Positions 16,984 through 26,888 of a stretch of 64,000 nucleotides of DNA are shown here, piece by piece. The notes beneath the pieces were generated by a model that saw only the letters and a program-made list of their open reading frames with translations, was not told the origin of the DNA and made no database searches. The stretch covers positions 86,001-150,000 of the forward strand of contig NZ_CP043311.1 in NCBI RefSeq assembly GCF_008807375.1. Direction: 5' to 3'. The position numbers were made by a program, and so were the translations under genes. Each line of letters begins with the position of its first letter. Within the stretch, counting starts at the first letter, position 1. Source of the DNA: Pseudomonas lalkuanensis (GTDB taxonomy: Bacteria; Pseudomonadota; Gammaproteobacteria; Pseudomonadales; Pseudomonadaceae).

Positions 16984-17580
16984 TCACTGCATCTTGCTAG
17001 CCAAGGTCGCCACGTGTGCGCCCTGGAACTTCGCCAGGGCCAGTTCCTTGGCGCTTGGCATGCGCGAGCCGTCGGCACCGGCCACCGTGGCTGCGCCATA
17101 GGGCGAGCCGCCGCGCAGTTCGCTGATGTCGGTGAGTTCCGGTGCCGAGTAAGGCAGCCCGGCCAGCAACATTCCGTGGTGGGCCAGGGTATGCCAGAAG
17201 GAGGTGATGGTGGTTTCCGAGCCGCCGCCGGTCCCGGTGGAGGTGAAGACGCTGCCGATCTTGCCGATCAGCGCCCCCTTCACCCAGAGCCCGCCGGTCT
17301 GGTCGAGGAAGTTGCGCATCTGCGCGCTCATGTTGCCGAAGCGGGTGGGTGTACCGAACAGGATCGCGTCGTAGTCCGCCAGTTCCTGTGGACTGGCCAC
17401 CGGCGCGGCCTGGTCCAGCTTCGCGCCGGCCTTGCGGGCCAGATCCTCGGGCATCGTTTCCGGCACGCGCTTGAGGGTGACTTCCACGCCCGGAACGCTG
17501 CGGGCACCTTCGGCGACCGATTCCGCCATGCGTTCGATATGACCGTACATCGAGTAATAGAGCACCAGGACCTTCTTCAT
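16984..17580 (-). CDS. wrbA: NAD(P)H:quinone oxidoreductase WrbA
   Basis: Flavodoxin-like FMN enzyme that reduces quinones by two electrons, protecting against redox cycling. The 198-aa protein has the FMN phosphate-binding loop YYSMYGHI at the N-terminus, [20 protein letters not shown] in the middle and [11 protein letters not shown] further on, all characteristic of WrbA. ATG at 17580 ([10 protein letters not shown]) is preferred over an in-frame upstream start because the flavodoxin beta-strand begins there. It is transcribed alone, divergent from gltP. Confidence 0.94.
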   Translation of the reverse strand: MKKVLVLYYSMYGHIERMAESVAEGARSVPGVEVTLKRVPETMPEDLARKAGAKLDQAAPVASPQELADYDAILFGTPTRFGNMSAQMRNFLDQTGGLWVKGALIGKIGSVFTSTGTGGGSETTITSFWHTLAHHGMLLAGLPYSAPELTDISELRGGSPYGAATVAGADGSRMPSAKELALAKFQGAHVATLASKMQ

Positions 17581-17740
17581 TTCAGCTCTCCATCCGATCG
17601 AAATTCTGGGACCCGAGCGGGTCGGACCCAGACAGCCTAGATGGTGCTCACGCACTTTGCCGCCGTAGCTTCAACGGAATATCCCATGCCGGAAATGCTA
17701 TTGCGCGGCCTCTGGAACCATCGTCCCATCTGGTTTTGGT

Positions 17741-17757
17741 CATGCCGATTCGGCATG
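17741..17757. promoter_or_regulatory. 17-bp palindrome upstream of gltP
   Basis: CATGCCGATTCGGCATG is a perfect palindrome with one central base, 131 bases before the gltP start in the 307-bp wrbA-gltP divergent gap. It is a likely operator for a dimeric regulator. I see nothing else recognisable in this gap. Confidence 0.45.
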
Positions 17758-17887
17758 GGGTAGGCGGTTACGGCATTAGACGATCGTTAGCCTCCTATGA
17801 ATCATGTCGCCCCTTTTTGCGGTCCGCCCGGCCATCCCGGACGGTGCCGTGCTCCCGACTTCCACAAGAAATCAGAGGGTGACGACT

Positions 17888-19210
17888 ATGACCAAGGCCA
17901 GACTGAGCCTCGCATGGCAGATTCTCATCGGGCTGGTGCTGGGTATCGCCATTGGCGCCCTGCTCAACCACTTCAGCGCGGAAAAGGCCTGGTGGATCGC
18001 CAACGTCCTGCAACCGGCGGGCGATATCTTCATCCGCATGATCAAGATGATCGTCATCCCGATCGTCATCGCCTCGCTGATCGTCGGCATCGCCGGCGTG
18101 GGCGATGCCAAGAAGCTCGGCCGCATCGGCCTGAAGACCATCATCTACTTCGAGATCATCACCACGGTGGCGATCGTGGTCGGCCTGCTGCTGGCCAACT
18201 TCTTCCAGCCCGGCTCCGGCATCGACATGAGCACCCTGGGTACGGTGGATATCTCCAGGTACCAGCAGACCGCCCAGGAAGTGCAGCATGACCATGCACT
18301 GATCTCGACCCTGCTGAACCTGATCCCCTCCAACATCTTCGCCGCCGTGGCCCGTGGCGAGATGCTGCCGATCATCTTCTTCTCGGTGCTGTTCGGCCTT
18401 GGCCTGTCCAGCCTGCCGGGCGAGACCCGCGAACCCCTGGTGAAGGTATTCCAGGGGGTGTCCGAGACCATGTTCAAGGTCACCCACATGATCATGGCGT
18501 ACGCGCCCATCGGTGTTTTCGCGCTGATCGCCGTGACCGTGGCCAACTTCGGCTTCGCCTCCCTGCTGCCGCTGGCCAAGCTGGTGGTGCTGGTCTACTT
18601 CGCCATCGCCTTCTTCGCCTTCATGGTGCTGGGCCTGGTGGCCCGCCTGTTCGGCTTCTCCATCACCACGCTGATGCGCATCTTCAAGGACGAACTGATC
18701 CTCGCCTACTCCACCGCCAGCTCCGAGACCGTGCTGCCGCGCATCATCGAGAAGATGGAAGCCTACGGCGCGCCGCGTGCCATCAGCAGCTTCGTGGTGC
18801 CCACCGGCTACTCCTTCAACCTCGACGGCTCGACCCTGTACCAGAGCATCGCCGCGATCTTCATCGCCCAGCTCTACGGCATCGACCTGTCCGTTGGCCA
18901 GCAGCTGCTGCTGGTGCTGACCCTGATGGTCACTTCCAAGGGCATCGCCGGCGTTCCGGGCGTGTCTTTCGTGGTCCTGCTGGCCACCCTGGGCAGCGTC
19001 GGCATCCCGCTGGAAGGCCTGGCCTTCATCGCCGGTGTCGACCGCATCATGGACATGGCGCGCACCGCCCTGAACGTGATCGGCAACGCCCTGGCGGTGC
19101 TGGTGATCGCCAAGTGGGAAGGCATGTACGACGCCGAGAAGGGCCTGCGCTACCTGGCCTCCCTGCCGAGCGCCGAAGCCTCGCCCAAGGGGCGTGCGGT
19201 CATTGACTGA
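17888..19210 (+). CDS. gltP: Proton/glutamate-aspartate symporter GltP
   Basis: Dicarboxylate/amino acid:cation symporter (DAACS family) importing glutamate and aspartate, 440 aa with about eight transmembrane segments and two re-entrant loops. Family signatures are the Ser-rich loop YSTASSETVLPRI and the motif TGYSFNLDGSTLYQ, followed by MVTSKGIAGVPG. I took the ATG at 17888 (MTKARLSLAWQ), which begins the first membrane helix region; the open frame reaches back to 17804 without a domain. It has its own terminator and is therefore monocistronic. Confidence 0.93.
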   Translation: MTKARLSLAWQILIGLVLGIAIGALLNHFSAEKAWWIANVLQPAGDIFIRMIKMIVIPIVIASLIVGIAGVGDAKKLGRIGLKTIIYFEIITTVAIVVGLLLANFFQPGSGIDMSTLGTVDISRYQQTAQEVQHDHALISTLLNLIPSNIFAAVARGEMLPIIFFSVLFGLGLSSLPGETREPLVKVFQGVSETMFKVTHMIMAYAPIGVFALIAVTVANFGFASLLPLAKLVVLVYFAIAFFAFMVLGLVARLFGFSITTLMRIFKDELILAYSTASSETVLPRIIEKMEAYGAPRAISSFVVPTGYSFNLDGSTLYQSIAAIFIAQLYGIDLSVGQQLLLVLTLMVTSKGIAGVPGVSFVVLLATLGSVGIPLEGLAFIAGVDRIMDMARTALNVIGNALAVLVIAKWEGMYDAEKGLRYLASLPSAEASPKGRAVID

Positions 19211-19229
19211 GATCGCGCCGCGCTGAACG

Positions 19230-19264
19230 AGAAAGCCCCGACCTGGTCGGGGCTTTCTGCTTTT
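19230..19264 (+). terminator. Rho-independent terminator after gltP
   Basis: AGAAAGCCCCGACC and GGTCGGGGCTTTCT form a long uninterrupted stem (19230-19258), followed by TGCTTTT. Confidence 0.9.
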
Positions 19265-19402
19265 ATCTCCCCTCTCCTCTTCAGGGAGAGGGGCCGGGGG
19301 TGAGGGAGGATTGGTATTGCACGGACTCAAAGGCAGATTGAATTCGCCGCTGTACGAGCTGCCCCGCTAGAATCCGCCTCACTGATTTCTGGGGGACTGC
19401 AA

Positions 19403-20629
19403 ATGCTCAACGGCCTGTGGCTGAGCTTCTTCCTGGTGGCGGCGGTGGCCGCGCTGGTGCGCTGGATCGGGGGGGACCCGGGGGTGTGGGCGGCGATGGT
19501 GGAAAGCCTGTTCGCCATGGCCAAGCTCTCGGTGGATGTGATGGTCCTGCTGTTCGGGACCCTGACCCTGTGGCTGGGCTTCCTGCGCATCGCCGAGAAG
19601 GCCGGCCTGGTGGATATCCTGGCGCGGCTGCTCGGCCCGTTGTTCGCCCGCCTGATGCCGGAGGTCCCGCGGGGGCATCATGCGCTCGGCCTGGTCACCC
19701 TGAGCTTCACCGCCAACGGCCTGGGCCTGGACAACGCGGCCACGCCGATCGGCCTCAAGGCGATGAAGGCGCTGCAGGAGCTCAACCCCAGCAGCATCTC
19801 GGCGAGCAACGCCCAGGTGCTGTTCATGGTGATGAACGCCTCCTCTTTCGTGCTGCTGCCGGTGACCATCTTCATGTACCGCGCCCAGGCCGGTGCCACG
19901 GATCCCGCCCTGGTGTTCCTGCCGATCCTCCTGGCCAACGCGATCTCCACCATGACGGCGCTGCTTTCGGTGGCCTTCATGCAGCGGATCAAGCTGACCG
20001 ACCCGGTCCTGCTCGCCTGGTTCGGCGGCGCCGCGCTCCTGCTCGGCGGGTTCATGGCGGTGCTGGCCGGCCTGTCGGCGACCGCGCTGACGGCGCTGTC
20101 TTCGCTGCTCGGCAACCTGACCCTGTTCGCCCTGATCCTCTGCTTCCTGCTGATGGGGGCGCTGAAGAAGGTGCCGATCTACGAGACTTTCGTGGAAGGC
20201 GCCAAGGAAGGCTTCGACGTCGCGAAGAACCTCCTGCCCTACCTGGTCGCCATGCTGTGCGCCGTAGGTGCCCTGCGCGCCTCGGGAGCCCTGGACCAGT
20301 TGCTCGATGTCATCCGTTGGGCGGTGGAAGGCCTGGGGCTGGACAGCCGCTTCGTCGAGGCGCTGCCCACCGGCCTGGTCAAGCCCTTCTCCGGCAGCGC
20401 GGCGCGGGCCATGTTGATCGAGACGATCCAGACCCAGGGCGTCGACAGCTTCCCCGCGCTGGTGGCCGCCACCATGCAGGGCAGCACCGAGACGACCTTC
20501 TATGTGCTGGCGGTGTATTTCGGCTCCGTGGGCATCCAGCGTGCCCGCCATGCCGTGGGCTGCGCCCTGCTGGCGGACCTGTCCGGCGTGCTCGCGTCCA
20601 TCGGCGTCTGCTACTGGTTCTTCGGCTGA
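19403..20629 (+). CDS. Nucleoside-recognition (Gate) domain membrane protein, SpmA-SpmB fusion
   Basis: A 408-aa membrane protein containing two Gate domains. The N-terminal half resembles spore maturation protein A (TANGLGLDNAATPIGLKAM, about residues 98-116). The C-terminal half resembles SpmB (KPFSGSAARAMLIETIQTQG and MQGSTETTFYVLAVYFGSVG, about 330-385). In Bacillus these are separate genes acting in spore cortex dehydration; fused forms occur in non-sporulating proteobacteria, where the substrate is unknown. I expect a transporter. The start has no clear ribosome-binding site. A REP palindrome follows the stop. Confidence 0.85.
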   Translation: MLNGLWLSFFLVAAVAALVRWIGGDPGVWAAMVESLFAMAKLSVDVMVLLFGTLTLWLGFLRIAEKAGLVDILARLLGPLFARLMPEVPRGHHALGLVTLSFTANGLGLDNAATPIGLKAMKALQELNPSSISASNAQVLFMVMNASSFVLLPVTIFMYRAQAGATDPALVFLPILLANAISTMTALLSVAFMQRIKLTDPVLLAWFGGAALLLGGFMAVLAGLSATALTALSSLLGNLTLFALILCFLLMGALKKVPIYETFVEGAKEGFDVAKNLLPYLVAMLCAVGALRASGALDQLLDVIRWAVEGLGLDSRFVEALPTGLVKPFSGSAARAMLIETIQTQGVDSFPALVAATMQGSTETTFYVLAVYFGSVGIQRARHAVGCALLADLSGVLASIGVCYWFFG

Positions 20630-20635
20630 GTCGCG

Positions 20636-20681
20636 ATGTGCAGGAGCGAACTCATTCGCGAATGAATTCGCTCCTGCACAT
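20636..20681. repeat. REP palindrome of 46 bp between convergent genes
   Basis: Two abutting REP arms form an almost perfect 46-bp palindrome: ATGTGCAGGAGCGAA at the left, TTCGCTCCTGCACAT at the right, and one mismatched pair in the middle. It lies 6 bases after the Gate-domain gene and touches the 3' end of the DUF2914 gene, so it may be a bidirectional transcription stop. Confidence 0.85.
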
Positions 20682-20682
20682 G

Positions 20683-21726
20683 TCAGTGGGGCTTGGGCGG
20701 CAGCTCGGATGGGGTGACCTTGAAGCGCAGGGTGCCGATCATCTGCCCCGCTTCAGTCAGGACCTGGACCTGCCAGCGCCCCACCGGGTTGCCGGGGAAA
20801 TTCTGCTTGTGGGTCCAGGCGCGGTAGCCAGCTTCACGGCCGCCGTGGATGTCCAGGGCGATGCGGTCCACTTCGCGGCCATTGAAGCGCCACACGTGGT
20901 AGATGCGCTCGTTAAGCCCGCGCGGTGCATTGATCGAGGTGTAGGCGTACAAGCCCTTGCTGCGCAGTTCGGCGGCTCTGACTTCTTCCACGCCATCGCC
21001 CGGGGTGCGCTGGTGGTTATCCAGGTCCGGCGTCACCGCCACTTCGGTCAGCCAGAGCGTCGCCGGCGGCACCCAGACCCGCGTCACCCAGCCCAGCCCG
21101 CCCAGGGCCAGGATCAGTACCGCCAGGCCCAGCACCCGCCACCAGCGTTGCCCACGAAACACCCCGAGCAGGCTGACGAAGGACAGTGCGACGGCGGTGC
21201 CCAGTGCCCAGCGGTAGCTCTGCGCGGTGGTCTGCTGGAGGATCAGCGGCAGCGCGGCCAGCAGCACGGCGAACAGCGTCAGCGTGTGATAGGCCAGGAA
21301 CAGCCAGCGTCGCGGCGCCAGGTGGCGGTTGTAGATCGGGTCGGTGATCGAGCACAGCGCCGCCACGCCCAGTAGCCCGGTGAACAGGGCCTGGCCGCTG
21401 TTCCAGCTGGTGGTGATGGCGAAGAACGGCAGCACGAAGAACAGGCTTTCCTGGTGGATCAGCTGGGTCAGGAAGCGCATCAGGGGTGGCGGCAGCTCGA
21501 TGCCGAACAGGCGCTCGACGCTGCGTCGGAACAGGTTCTCCAGCATCAACCAGAGCCAACTCACCAGCAGCAGGATGGCGATCACCTTGGCCACCCGCGC
21601 GCCCCGGTCCACCAGGAAGAAGCTCGCCATGCCGGAGCAGAAGCCGTAGAGGGCGATCAGCCGTGGATGGCGTTGCAGCAGCTCGATGAGCTTGAGCACT
21701 TGGGGTTTGAAGGTGGACAGCAGCAT
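20683..21726 (-). CDS. DUF2914 domain membrane protein (with DUF5924-type N-terminus)
   Basis: A 347-aa protein with about six or seven hydrophobic helices in the first 220 residues. A soluble DUF2914 domain follows at the C-terminus (KGLYAYTSINAPRGLNERIYHVW, REVDRIALDI, GYRAWTHKQNFPGNP, GRWQVQVLT). The C-terminal domain has an immunoglobulin-like beta pattern and would face the periplasm or cytoplasm depending on helix count. Function is unknown. It is conserved in this position near gltP in pseudomonads, as I recall. Confidence 0.8.
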   Translation of the reverse strand: MLLSTFKPQVLKLIELLQRHPRLIALYGFCSGMASFFLVDRGARVAKVIAILLLVSWLWLMLENLFRRSVERLFGIELPPPLMRFLTQLIHQESLFFVLPFFAITTSWNSGQALFTGLLGVAALCSITDPIYNRHLAPRRWLFLAYHTLTLFAVLLAALPLILQQTTAQSYRWALGTAVALSFVSLLGVFRGQRWWRVLGLAVLILALGGLGWVTRVWVPPATLWLTEVAVTPDLDNHQRTPGDGVEEVRAAELRSKGLYAYTSINAPRGLNERIYHVWRFNGREVDRIALDIHGGREAGYRAWTHKQNFPGNPVGRWQVQVLTEAGQMIGTLRFKVTPSELPPKPH

Positions 21727-21819
21727 CGGTCGCGACTGGGCTGGGGGCGAAGGCGCGCAGGATACTGCCCGCCGGGAGCCCTGAGAAGGCGCGCCGGCGC
21801 CGGGCTGACGGCCTGCGGC

Positions 21820-22323
21820 TCAGCCCAGCAGCAGGCGCATCTTCTGCGGCTGGTCGGTGCGGCCGTTGGGCAGGGTCACCGGCGGCAGGTCCGTCAGCCA
21901 GCGAAAGGCGAAGCGCTCGTAGAGGCGGATGGCCGTCGCGTTGGACTTCAGCACCGTCAGCTCCACCCGGCGCATGTCGAGCCGGCGGCAATGTTCGAGC
22001 GCCACTTCCATCAGGTTGCCGCCCAGGCCCCGGTTGCGGTGAGCCTTCTTAACCTGCATGCCGAGCACGCCGAAGTCTTCCCCGGAGCCATCCTTCATAC
22101 CGCAGAAGCTCGCGGGGAAGACCTCGATGGACCCCACCAGGTCGCTTTCGACTTCGGCAACGAACTGCGGCAGGTCCAGTGGCAGCGAGCGCAGCAGCAT
22201 CGCCCGCATCTGCTCGATGGGCGGCGCCTCGGCTCGCAGCAGGAACTCACCCTCGGCGCTGACCTCGGCGAAGAGGCGATGCAAGGCTTCGATATCGCTG
22301 ATGCGCAGCTTCCTGATCGACAT
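21820..22323 (-). CDS. GNAT-family N-acetyltransferase
   Basis: A 167-aa acetyl-CoA-dependent acyltransferase. The acetyl-CoA pyrophosphate-binding loop appears as QVKKAHRNRGLGGNLM (R/Q-x-x-G-x-G/A type). It is followed by the usual strand-helix VELTVLKSNATAIRLYERFAFR, where the Asn and Tyr are typical of the family. The substrate cannot be inferred. It stands between the DUF2914 gene and the chemoreceptor gene on the same strand, about 60 bases from the latter. Confidence 0.85.
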   Translation of the reverse strand: MSIRKLRISDIEALHRLFAEVSAEGEFLLRAEAPPIEQMRAMLLRSLPLDLPQFVAEVESDLVGSIEVFPASFCGMKDGSGEDFGVLGMQVKKAHRNRGLGGNLMEVALEHCRRLDMRRVELTVLKSNATAIRLYERFAFRWLTDLPPVTLPNGRTDQPQKMRLLLG

Positions 22324-22383
22324 GGCGTCCTGCTCCGGGGAAATGCTGGCACTCTCGCCCAGGGTTCGATGTCTGGCAATGCT

Positions 22384-23976
22384 TCAGCCGTGCCGGTGGC
22401 GCCTCTCCCAGAATTGCTGGGCCAGTGCTTGCAGTTCCGCCGCCAGGTCCGCCACCTGGTGGGCGCTGTGCTGGCTGTGGCCACTGCTTTCGGCGTTGCT
22501 GTCGGCGGCGATACGGATGCTCGCCAGGCTGCGCTGGATCTCCTCGCTGGCGGCGCTCTGCTGCTCCACCGCGCTGGCGATCTGCAGGCTCATGCTGCTG
22601 ATTTCGCTGACCTGGCCATTGATCCGGGCCAGGGAGTCGCTGGCGCGTAACGCCTGCCCCAGGCTCGCGGATGCCTGCCGGCAACTCTGCTGCATCGCTT
22701 CCACGGCATCGCCGGCGCCCTGCTGGAGTCTGGCGATCAGTGTGTGGATCTCTTCCGTGGAGTGCCGGGTCCGCGAAGCCAGGGCCCGCACCTCGTCGGC
22801 GACCACCGCGAATCCACGGCCGGCCTCGCCCGCGCGCGCCGCCTCGATGGCAGCGTTCAGCGCCAGCAGGTTGGTCTGTTCGGCGATGCTGCGGATCACC
22901 TCCAGGATCTGGCTGATATCGCCACTGTGGCTGCGCAGTGCCTGCACGGTGCCGCTGGCCTGGCGAACCTCTTCGTCGAGGCTGGCGATGTGCAGGCGGG
23001 TGGCATCCACTTCTTCCCGGCCGGCGCTCGCGGCAGCGTCGGTCTGGTCGGCGGCGGTGGCGCTCTGCTGGGCGCTGCGGGCCACTTCCTGGACGCTGCA
23101 GGCCATCTGCTCGATGGCACTGGCGACATGCTCGGTGTCCAGCTGCTGGCGGCGGGTCGCAGCGCTGGTGCTGGTCACCGACGACGCCAGGTGGCCGGCA
23201 TGGCCCGCCAGTTGCCGGGCGGATTCGGCGATACGCCCGACCACGGCACCCGTTTCGGTTTCCAGCATGCGCATGGCGAAGTCGAGTTCGCCGAATTCGT
23301 CGGTCCGGCCGCAATAGAGCCACTGGCCGATGGGGTTGTCAGCGATGCGCCTGGCCTTTTCCAGCAGTGCGCTCAGGGGACGCAACTGCCAGTGGATCCA
23401 GGCACCGCAGACCCCGAGGCTGGCGAGGGCGGCGGGAACACCGGCCAACGGCAGCATGCCGTCGAGTAGCTGGGCGAGGCCCAGGCCGGAGAGGCCGGCA
23501 GCGACGCAACCCGCCAGCAGGCGTGCACCCAGGCCGAGGAGCGGACGCCGCAGGGCACTGGGTCGGCGCCCCTCCCGCAGGCTTGTGTAGAGCTGTTCTG
23601 CAGCTGCAGCCTGGACGGAATCGGGGCGGGTTCTCACCGACTGGTATTCCACCACCTTGCCGTCCCGCAGCACCGGCGTGACATAGGCGCTGACCCAGTA
23701 GTGGTCGCCGTTCTTGCAACGGTTCTTCACCAGCCCCATCCAGCTGCGGCCGTCCTTGAGGGTCTGCCAGAGATGGGCGAAGGCTTGCGGCGGCATGTCC
23801 GGGTGACGCACCAGGTTGTGGCTGCGCCCCAGCAGTTCGTCGCGGTCGAAGCCGCTGATGGCCAGGAAGTCGTCGTTGACGTGGGTGATGATCCCTTTCA
23901 GGTCCGTGGTGGAGAGGATGTTGGCATTGGCGTCGAACTCCACCGCTCGTCCGCTCACCGGCAAGTTGATCTTCAT
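22384..23976 (-). CDS. Aer-like PAS-domain methyl-accepting chemotaxis protein
   Basis: Energy/oxygen taxis-type chemoreceptor of 530 aa. The N-terminal PAS domain carries the Aer signature ([22 protein letters not shown], then [18 protein letters not shown] and [15 protein letters not shown]), which in Aer binds FAD. Hydrophobic helices (about 150-195) follow, then a HAMP-like region and the signalling hairpin ([38 protein letters not shown]). There is no periplasmic sensor domain. Its start overlaps the stop of the upstream globin-GGDEF-EAL gene by four bases (ATGA), so both are co-translated. The pair may link redox sensing to motility and c-di-GMP. Confidence 0.92.
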   Translation of the reverse strand: MKINLPVSGRAVEFDANANILSTTDLKGIITHVNDDFLAISGFDRDELLGRSHNLVRHPDMPPQAFAHLWQTLKDGRSWMGLVKNRCKNGDHYWVSAYVTPVLRDGKVVEYQSVRTRPDSVQAAAAEQLYTSLREGRRPSALRRPLLGLGARLLAGCVAAGLSGLGLAQLLDGMLPLAGVPAALASLGVCGAWIHWQLRPLSALLEKARRIADNPIGQWLYCGRTDEFGELDFAMRMLETETGAVVGRIAESARQLAGHAGHLASSVTSTSAATRRQQLDTEHVASAIEQMACSVQEVARSAQQSATAADQTDAAASAGREEVDATRLHIASLDEEVRQASGTVQALRSHSGDISQILEVIRSIAEQTNLLALNAAIEAARAGEAGRGFAVVADEVRALASRTRHSTEEIHTLIARLQQGAGDAVEAMQQSCRQASASLGQALRASDSLARINGQVSEISSMSLQIASAVEQQSAASEEIQRSLASIRIAADSNAESSGHSQHSAHQVADLAAELQALAQQFWERRHRHG

Positions 23977-26222
23977 CGGCGGCTCCCCTGGCTATCTTCC
24001 CGGGGCCCGGTGGCCGGACCTGGCAGGCAGCCCTCGCCTTCGAACCCTTCCTCGCCCAGCAACAGCGGTTCGAGCATGCCCGGCGGCCGGGGGCGGCTGA
24101 ACCAGTACCCCTGCGCGTAGCGGCAGTCCTGGCCAAGCAGGAAGTCCAGGTGGGCCGGGTCTTCGACGCCCTCGGCCACTACTTCCAGGCCGAGGCTGCG
24201 GCCCAGGCCGATGATGGCTCGGGAGATGGCGTTCAGTTCGGGATCGTCCGGCGCGCCGCCGATGAAGCTGCGGTCCACCTTGAGGATCTGCAACGGGAAG
24301 CGCTTGAGGTAGCCGAGGGAGGAATAGCCGGTGCCGAAGTCGTCCAGGGCCAGGCGGACCCCGAGCACGGCCAGTTCGCGCAGGCATGCCAGGGTCTCGG
24401 CGCTGTCCTGCATCAGCAGGCTCTCGGTGATCTCCAGCACCAGGCTGGTGGGGCGCAGCCCGCACTCGCGCAGGATGGCCGCGACCCGCTGGGCGAATCC
24501 TGGTTGCAGCAGCTGCCGGCTGGAGAGATTCACCGAGCAGCGCAGGTCCTGCTGGCCTGCCAGTTGCCAGCGGCGAGTCCGCCGGCAGGCTTCCCGCAGC
24601 ACCCAGTCGCCGACCGCGATGATCTCGCCGGATTCCTCCAGCGCTGGAATGAACTGCAGTGGCGATTCCAGCCGGCCATTCCGGCGCCAGCGCAGCAGGG
24701 CCTCGACCGCGGTGACCTGCGGTCGGCTGCCATCGATGCGGCAGATCGGCTGGTAATGCAGTTCGAACTCTTCGCGGGCCAGCGCGTGGGCCAGGGCGTT
24801 GTGCAGGTCCAGGCGCTTCTGGGCGGCAGCCTGCAGTTCGGTGCTGTAGCGGGCGAACTGGGCCTTGCCGGCTTCCTTGGCGCGGTACAGGGCCAGGTCG
24901 GCGGCTTGGAGGGTATCCACCGCCTGCCCCTCGGCCAGCAGCCCGGTAATGCCGATGCTGGCGCTGACCGCCAGGCTGTGGTCGTCCAGGTGCAGGGGCT
25001 GGTGCAGGCTGTCGAGCATGCGCTGGGCGACCTGTTCGGCGTCGGCCAGGCAGGCCAGGTCGTCCAGCAGCACCACGAACTCGTCGCCGCCGAACCGCAC
25101 CAGGTGGTCCCCCGGACGCAGGCAACGGGTAAGGCGCTGGCTCACCTCCACCAGCACGCGGTCACCCATGGCGTGGCCCAGGCTGTCATTGATCAGCTTG
25201 AAGCGGTCGAGGTCGATGAACAGCAGCCCGGCCTCCCTTGCCCCGGGACGCTGGCGACGTTGCAGTGCCTGTTGCAGCAACTCGTCCAGGCGCAGGCGGT
25301 TGGCCAGGCCGGTCAGGGGATCGTGGCGGGCGGCGTGGCGCAGTTGCTGTTCGGAGAGCTTGCGCTGGCTGATGTCGGTCTGCGAACCGGCCATGCGCCC
25401 TTGTTCCGCCACGCCGCGTACCAGCACCCAGAGGTAGGCCCCGTCGCGACGGCGGATGCGGTACTCATGGTTCAGCCAGGGCGTGTCGCCGCGCAGGTGG
25501 GCATCCACCGACTGGCGCAAGCCGGGCAGGTCGTCCGGATGAACCCGGCCGAACCAGCTGGTGCTGCCTTCGCCCAGGCTGTCGCGGCCCAGGCCAAGCA
25601 TCGCCGCCCAGCGTTCGGAGAAGTAGATCCGGTCCGTTTCCAGGTCCCAGTCCCAGAGGCCGTCGTTGGCCCCGCGCAGGGCCCGGGCGAAGCGCGCTTC
25701 GCTGTCCTCCAGGGCCTGGCGTTGTGCGCTGCTGTAAGTGTCGATGGCCAGTGTCATGTCGAAGAACACTGCCTTCAGCAGGCTGGCGTAGATCCTTTGG
25801 TCCGCGCCTTCGCCCAGCAGTGCGCCGAGCATGTGATCCAGGTACAGGCGGTAGGCGCCCAGGTACCACTTGAGGTCCACCCCCACGTGCTGGTGCACCA
25901 GGCCCACGCGCAACCGGTCGAGCACATAGCCACGGTCGTAAGGACCGCGCCAGAGCCGCTGGTAGTAGTCGAGCTGGCTGTGCTTGAGGCGTTGAAGGGT
26001 GACGGGGTCGCGGAGGATGCCGGCGATGGGCCCGAACTGCGCCAGATGGTCGTACAGGCGTTCGACGAAGGCCTGGTGGCAGTCGTCCAGGCTTGCGCCC
26101 CGGCTGGCCAGGTGTGCCGCGTCCTCGTCCTGCCAGTCCAGATAACGGCAGCGCATCGTGACTTCCGCACGTGACAGGCCGATGCGGCCGAGCATTCCCT
26201 CGAGTTGTCGTTCCAGGCCCAT
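23973..26222 (-). CDS. Globin-coupled sensor with PAS, GGDEF and EAL domains
   Basis: Predicted haem-based oxygen sensor that makes or breaks cyclic di-GMP, 749 aa. Residues 1-160 form a globin-coupled sensor domain, with H110 in the [20 protein letters not shown] segment as the likely proximal haem ligand. A PAS domain follows (about 178-300; [21 protein letters not shown]). The GGDEF domain has an intact GGDEF motif and an RPGD inhibitory site. The EAL domain keeps EAL, the Asn of [25 protein letters not shown] and EGVE, so both activities look possible. ATG at 26222 is preceded by GGGAGG. It is upstream of and overlaps the Aer-like gene. Confidence 0.9.
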   Translation of the reverse strand: MGLERQLEGMLGRIGLSRAEVTMRCRYLDWQDEDAAHLASRGASLDDCHQAFVERLYDHLAQFGPIAGILRDPVTLQRLKHSQLDYYQRLWRGPYDRGYVLDRLRVGLVHQHVGVDLKWYLGAYRLYLDHMLGALLGEGADQRIYASLLKAVFFDMTLAIDTYSSAQRQALEDSEARFARALRGANDGLWDWDLETDRIYFSERWAAMLGLGRDSLGEGSTSWFGRVHPDDLPGLRQSVDAHLRGDTPWLNHEYRIRRRDGAYLWVLVRGVAEQGRMAGSQTDISQRKLSEQQLRHAARHDPLTGLANRLRLDELLQQALQRRQRPGAREAGLLFIDLDRFKLINDSLGHAMGDRVLVEVSQRLTRCLRPGDHLVRFGGDEFVVLLDDLACLADAEQVAQRMLDSLHQPLHLDDHSLAVSASIGITGLLAEGQAVDTLQAADLALYRAKEAGKAQFARYSTELQAAAQKRLDLHNALAHALAREEFELHYQPICRIDGSRPQVTAVEALLRWRRNGRLESPLQFIPALEESGEIIAVGDWVLREACRRTRRWQLAGQQDLRCSVNLSSRQLLQPGFAQRVAAILRECGLRPTSLVLEITESLLMQDSAETLACLRELAVLGVRLALDDFGTGYSSLGYLKRFPLQILKVDRSFIGGAPDDPELNAISRAIIGLGRSLGLEVVAEGVEDPAHLDFLLGQDCRYAQGYWFSRPRPPGMLEPLLLGEEGFEGEGCLPGPATGPREDSQGSRR

Positions 26223-26254
26223 GCATCCTCCCTTGGATGTTTTCTGCGGGCATA

Positions 26255-26308
26255 AAAAAAGCGCCGTGATCGACATCCCCGGAGGAGATGCCGATCACGG
26301 CGCTTTGT
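26255..26308 (-). terminator. Rho-independent terminator between the 103-aa gene and the globin-GGDEF-EAL gene
   Basis: A long stem built from AGCGCCGTGATCG and its complement CGATCACGGCGCT, with a loop near TCCTCCGG. Read on the minus strand it is followed by TTTTTTT, so it ends transcripts coming from the 103-aa hypothetical gene and insulates the sensor gene. Confidence 0.85.
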
Positions 26309-26382
26309 CTTGCAGGCCCCTAACGTCCTGCCCGGCAAAGCCGGCTTCCGCGTTGGCGGAACCTTGCGGCCCCGTTTTTACC

Positions 26383-26694
26383 TCAGTCGTCGGGAGGCGG
26401 CAACTCCCCCAGTGCCTGTTCGAGGCGTTTGCGCAGGCGGCCCAGTTCACTGGAGCGGAAGGCGTGGCGGGTGCGCTCGAGCACCTCCACCGCCTCCCCC
26501 AGCAGGGCATGCACACGGCCGGAATGGTTCAGCGGCGCGTCCTTCAGCCAGCGGCACAGCGGGGCCTTCGAGCAGTCGCTGCTGGTGGTCAGCACGGTGC
26601 ATTCCAGGGCGTTGTAGGTCAGCAGCTGGCGCGCCTGGTCGGCGAGCACACGGTCATCGCTGATCAGCAGCAGGGGCGGGAGGATGCGTGGCAT
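26383..26694 (-). CDS. Hypothetical protein of 103 aa
   Basis: I do not recognise a family. The N-terminus (ILPPLLLISDDRVLADQARQLL) resembles the first strand and helix of a response-regulator receiver domain, including an acidic pair. The protein is too short for a full receiver domain and no phosphoacceptor aspartate is placed correctly. The C-terminal half is predicted helical (RHAFRSSELGRLRKRLEQAL). The ATG at 26694 was chosen over 26736 because the upstream part is hydrophilic and lacks a ribosome-binding site. A strong terminator follows, which supports a real transcript. Confidence 0.6.
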   Translation of the reverse strand: MPRILPPLLLISDDRVLADQARQLLTYNALECTVLTTSSDCSKAPLCRWLKDAPLNHSGRVHALLGEAVEVLERTRHAFRSSELGRLRKRLEQALGELPPPDD

Positions 26695-26888
26695 GGCGGG
26701 ATGACCTGATATCAAGTGGCCATCAACTTTATCCACGAGCCTGTGGACAAATATTGACCCGCATCAGTTGTCGCGATTCGCCACCCGCCCTGGCGATGTC
26801 GGCCACTGCCGCTCCCGGGACGGGCGACTAAGCTGCTCTGGCCTTGCCCCCGCGAGCGGCGACAGAAGAACAACAAGAGAACCCATCG

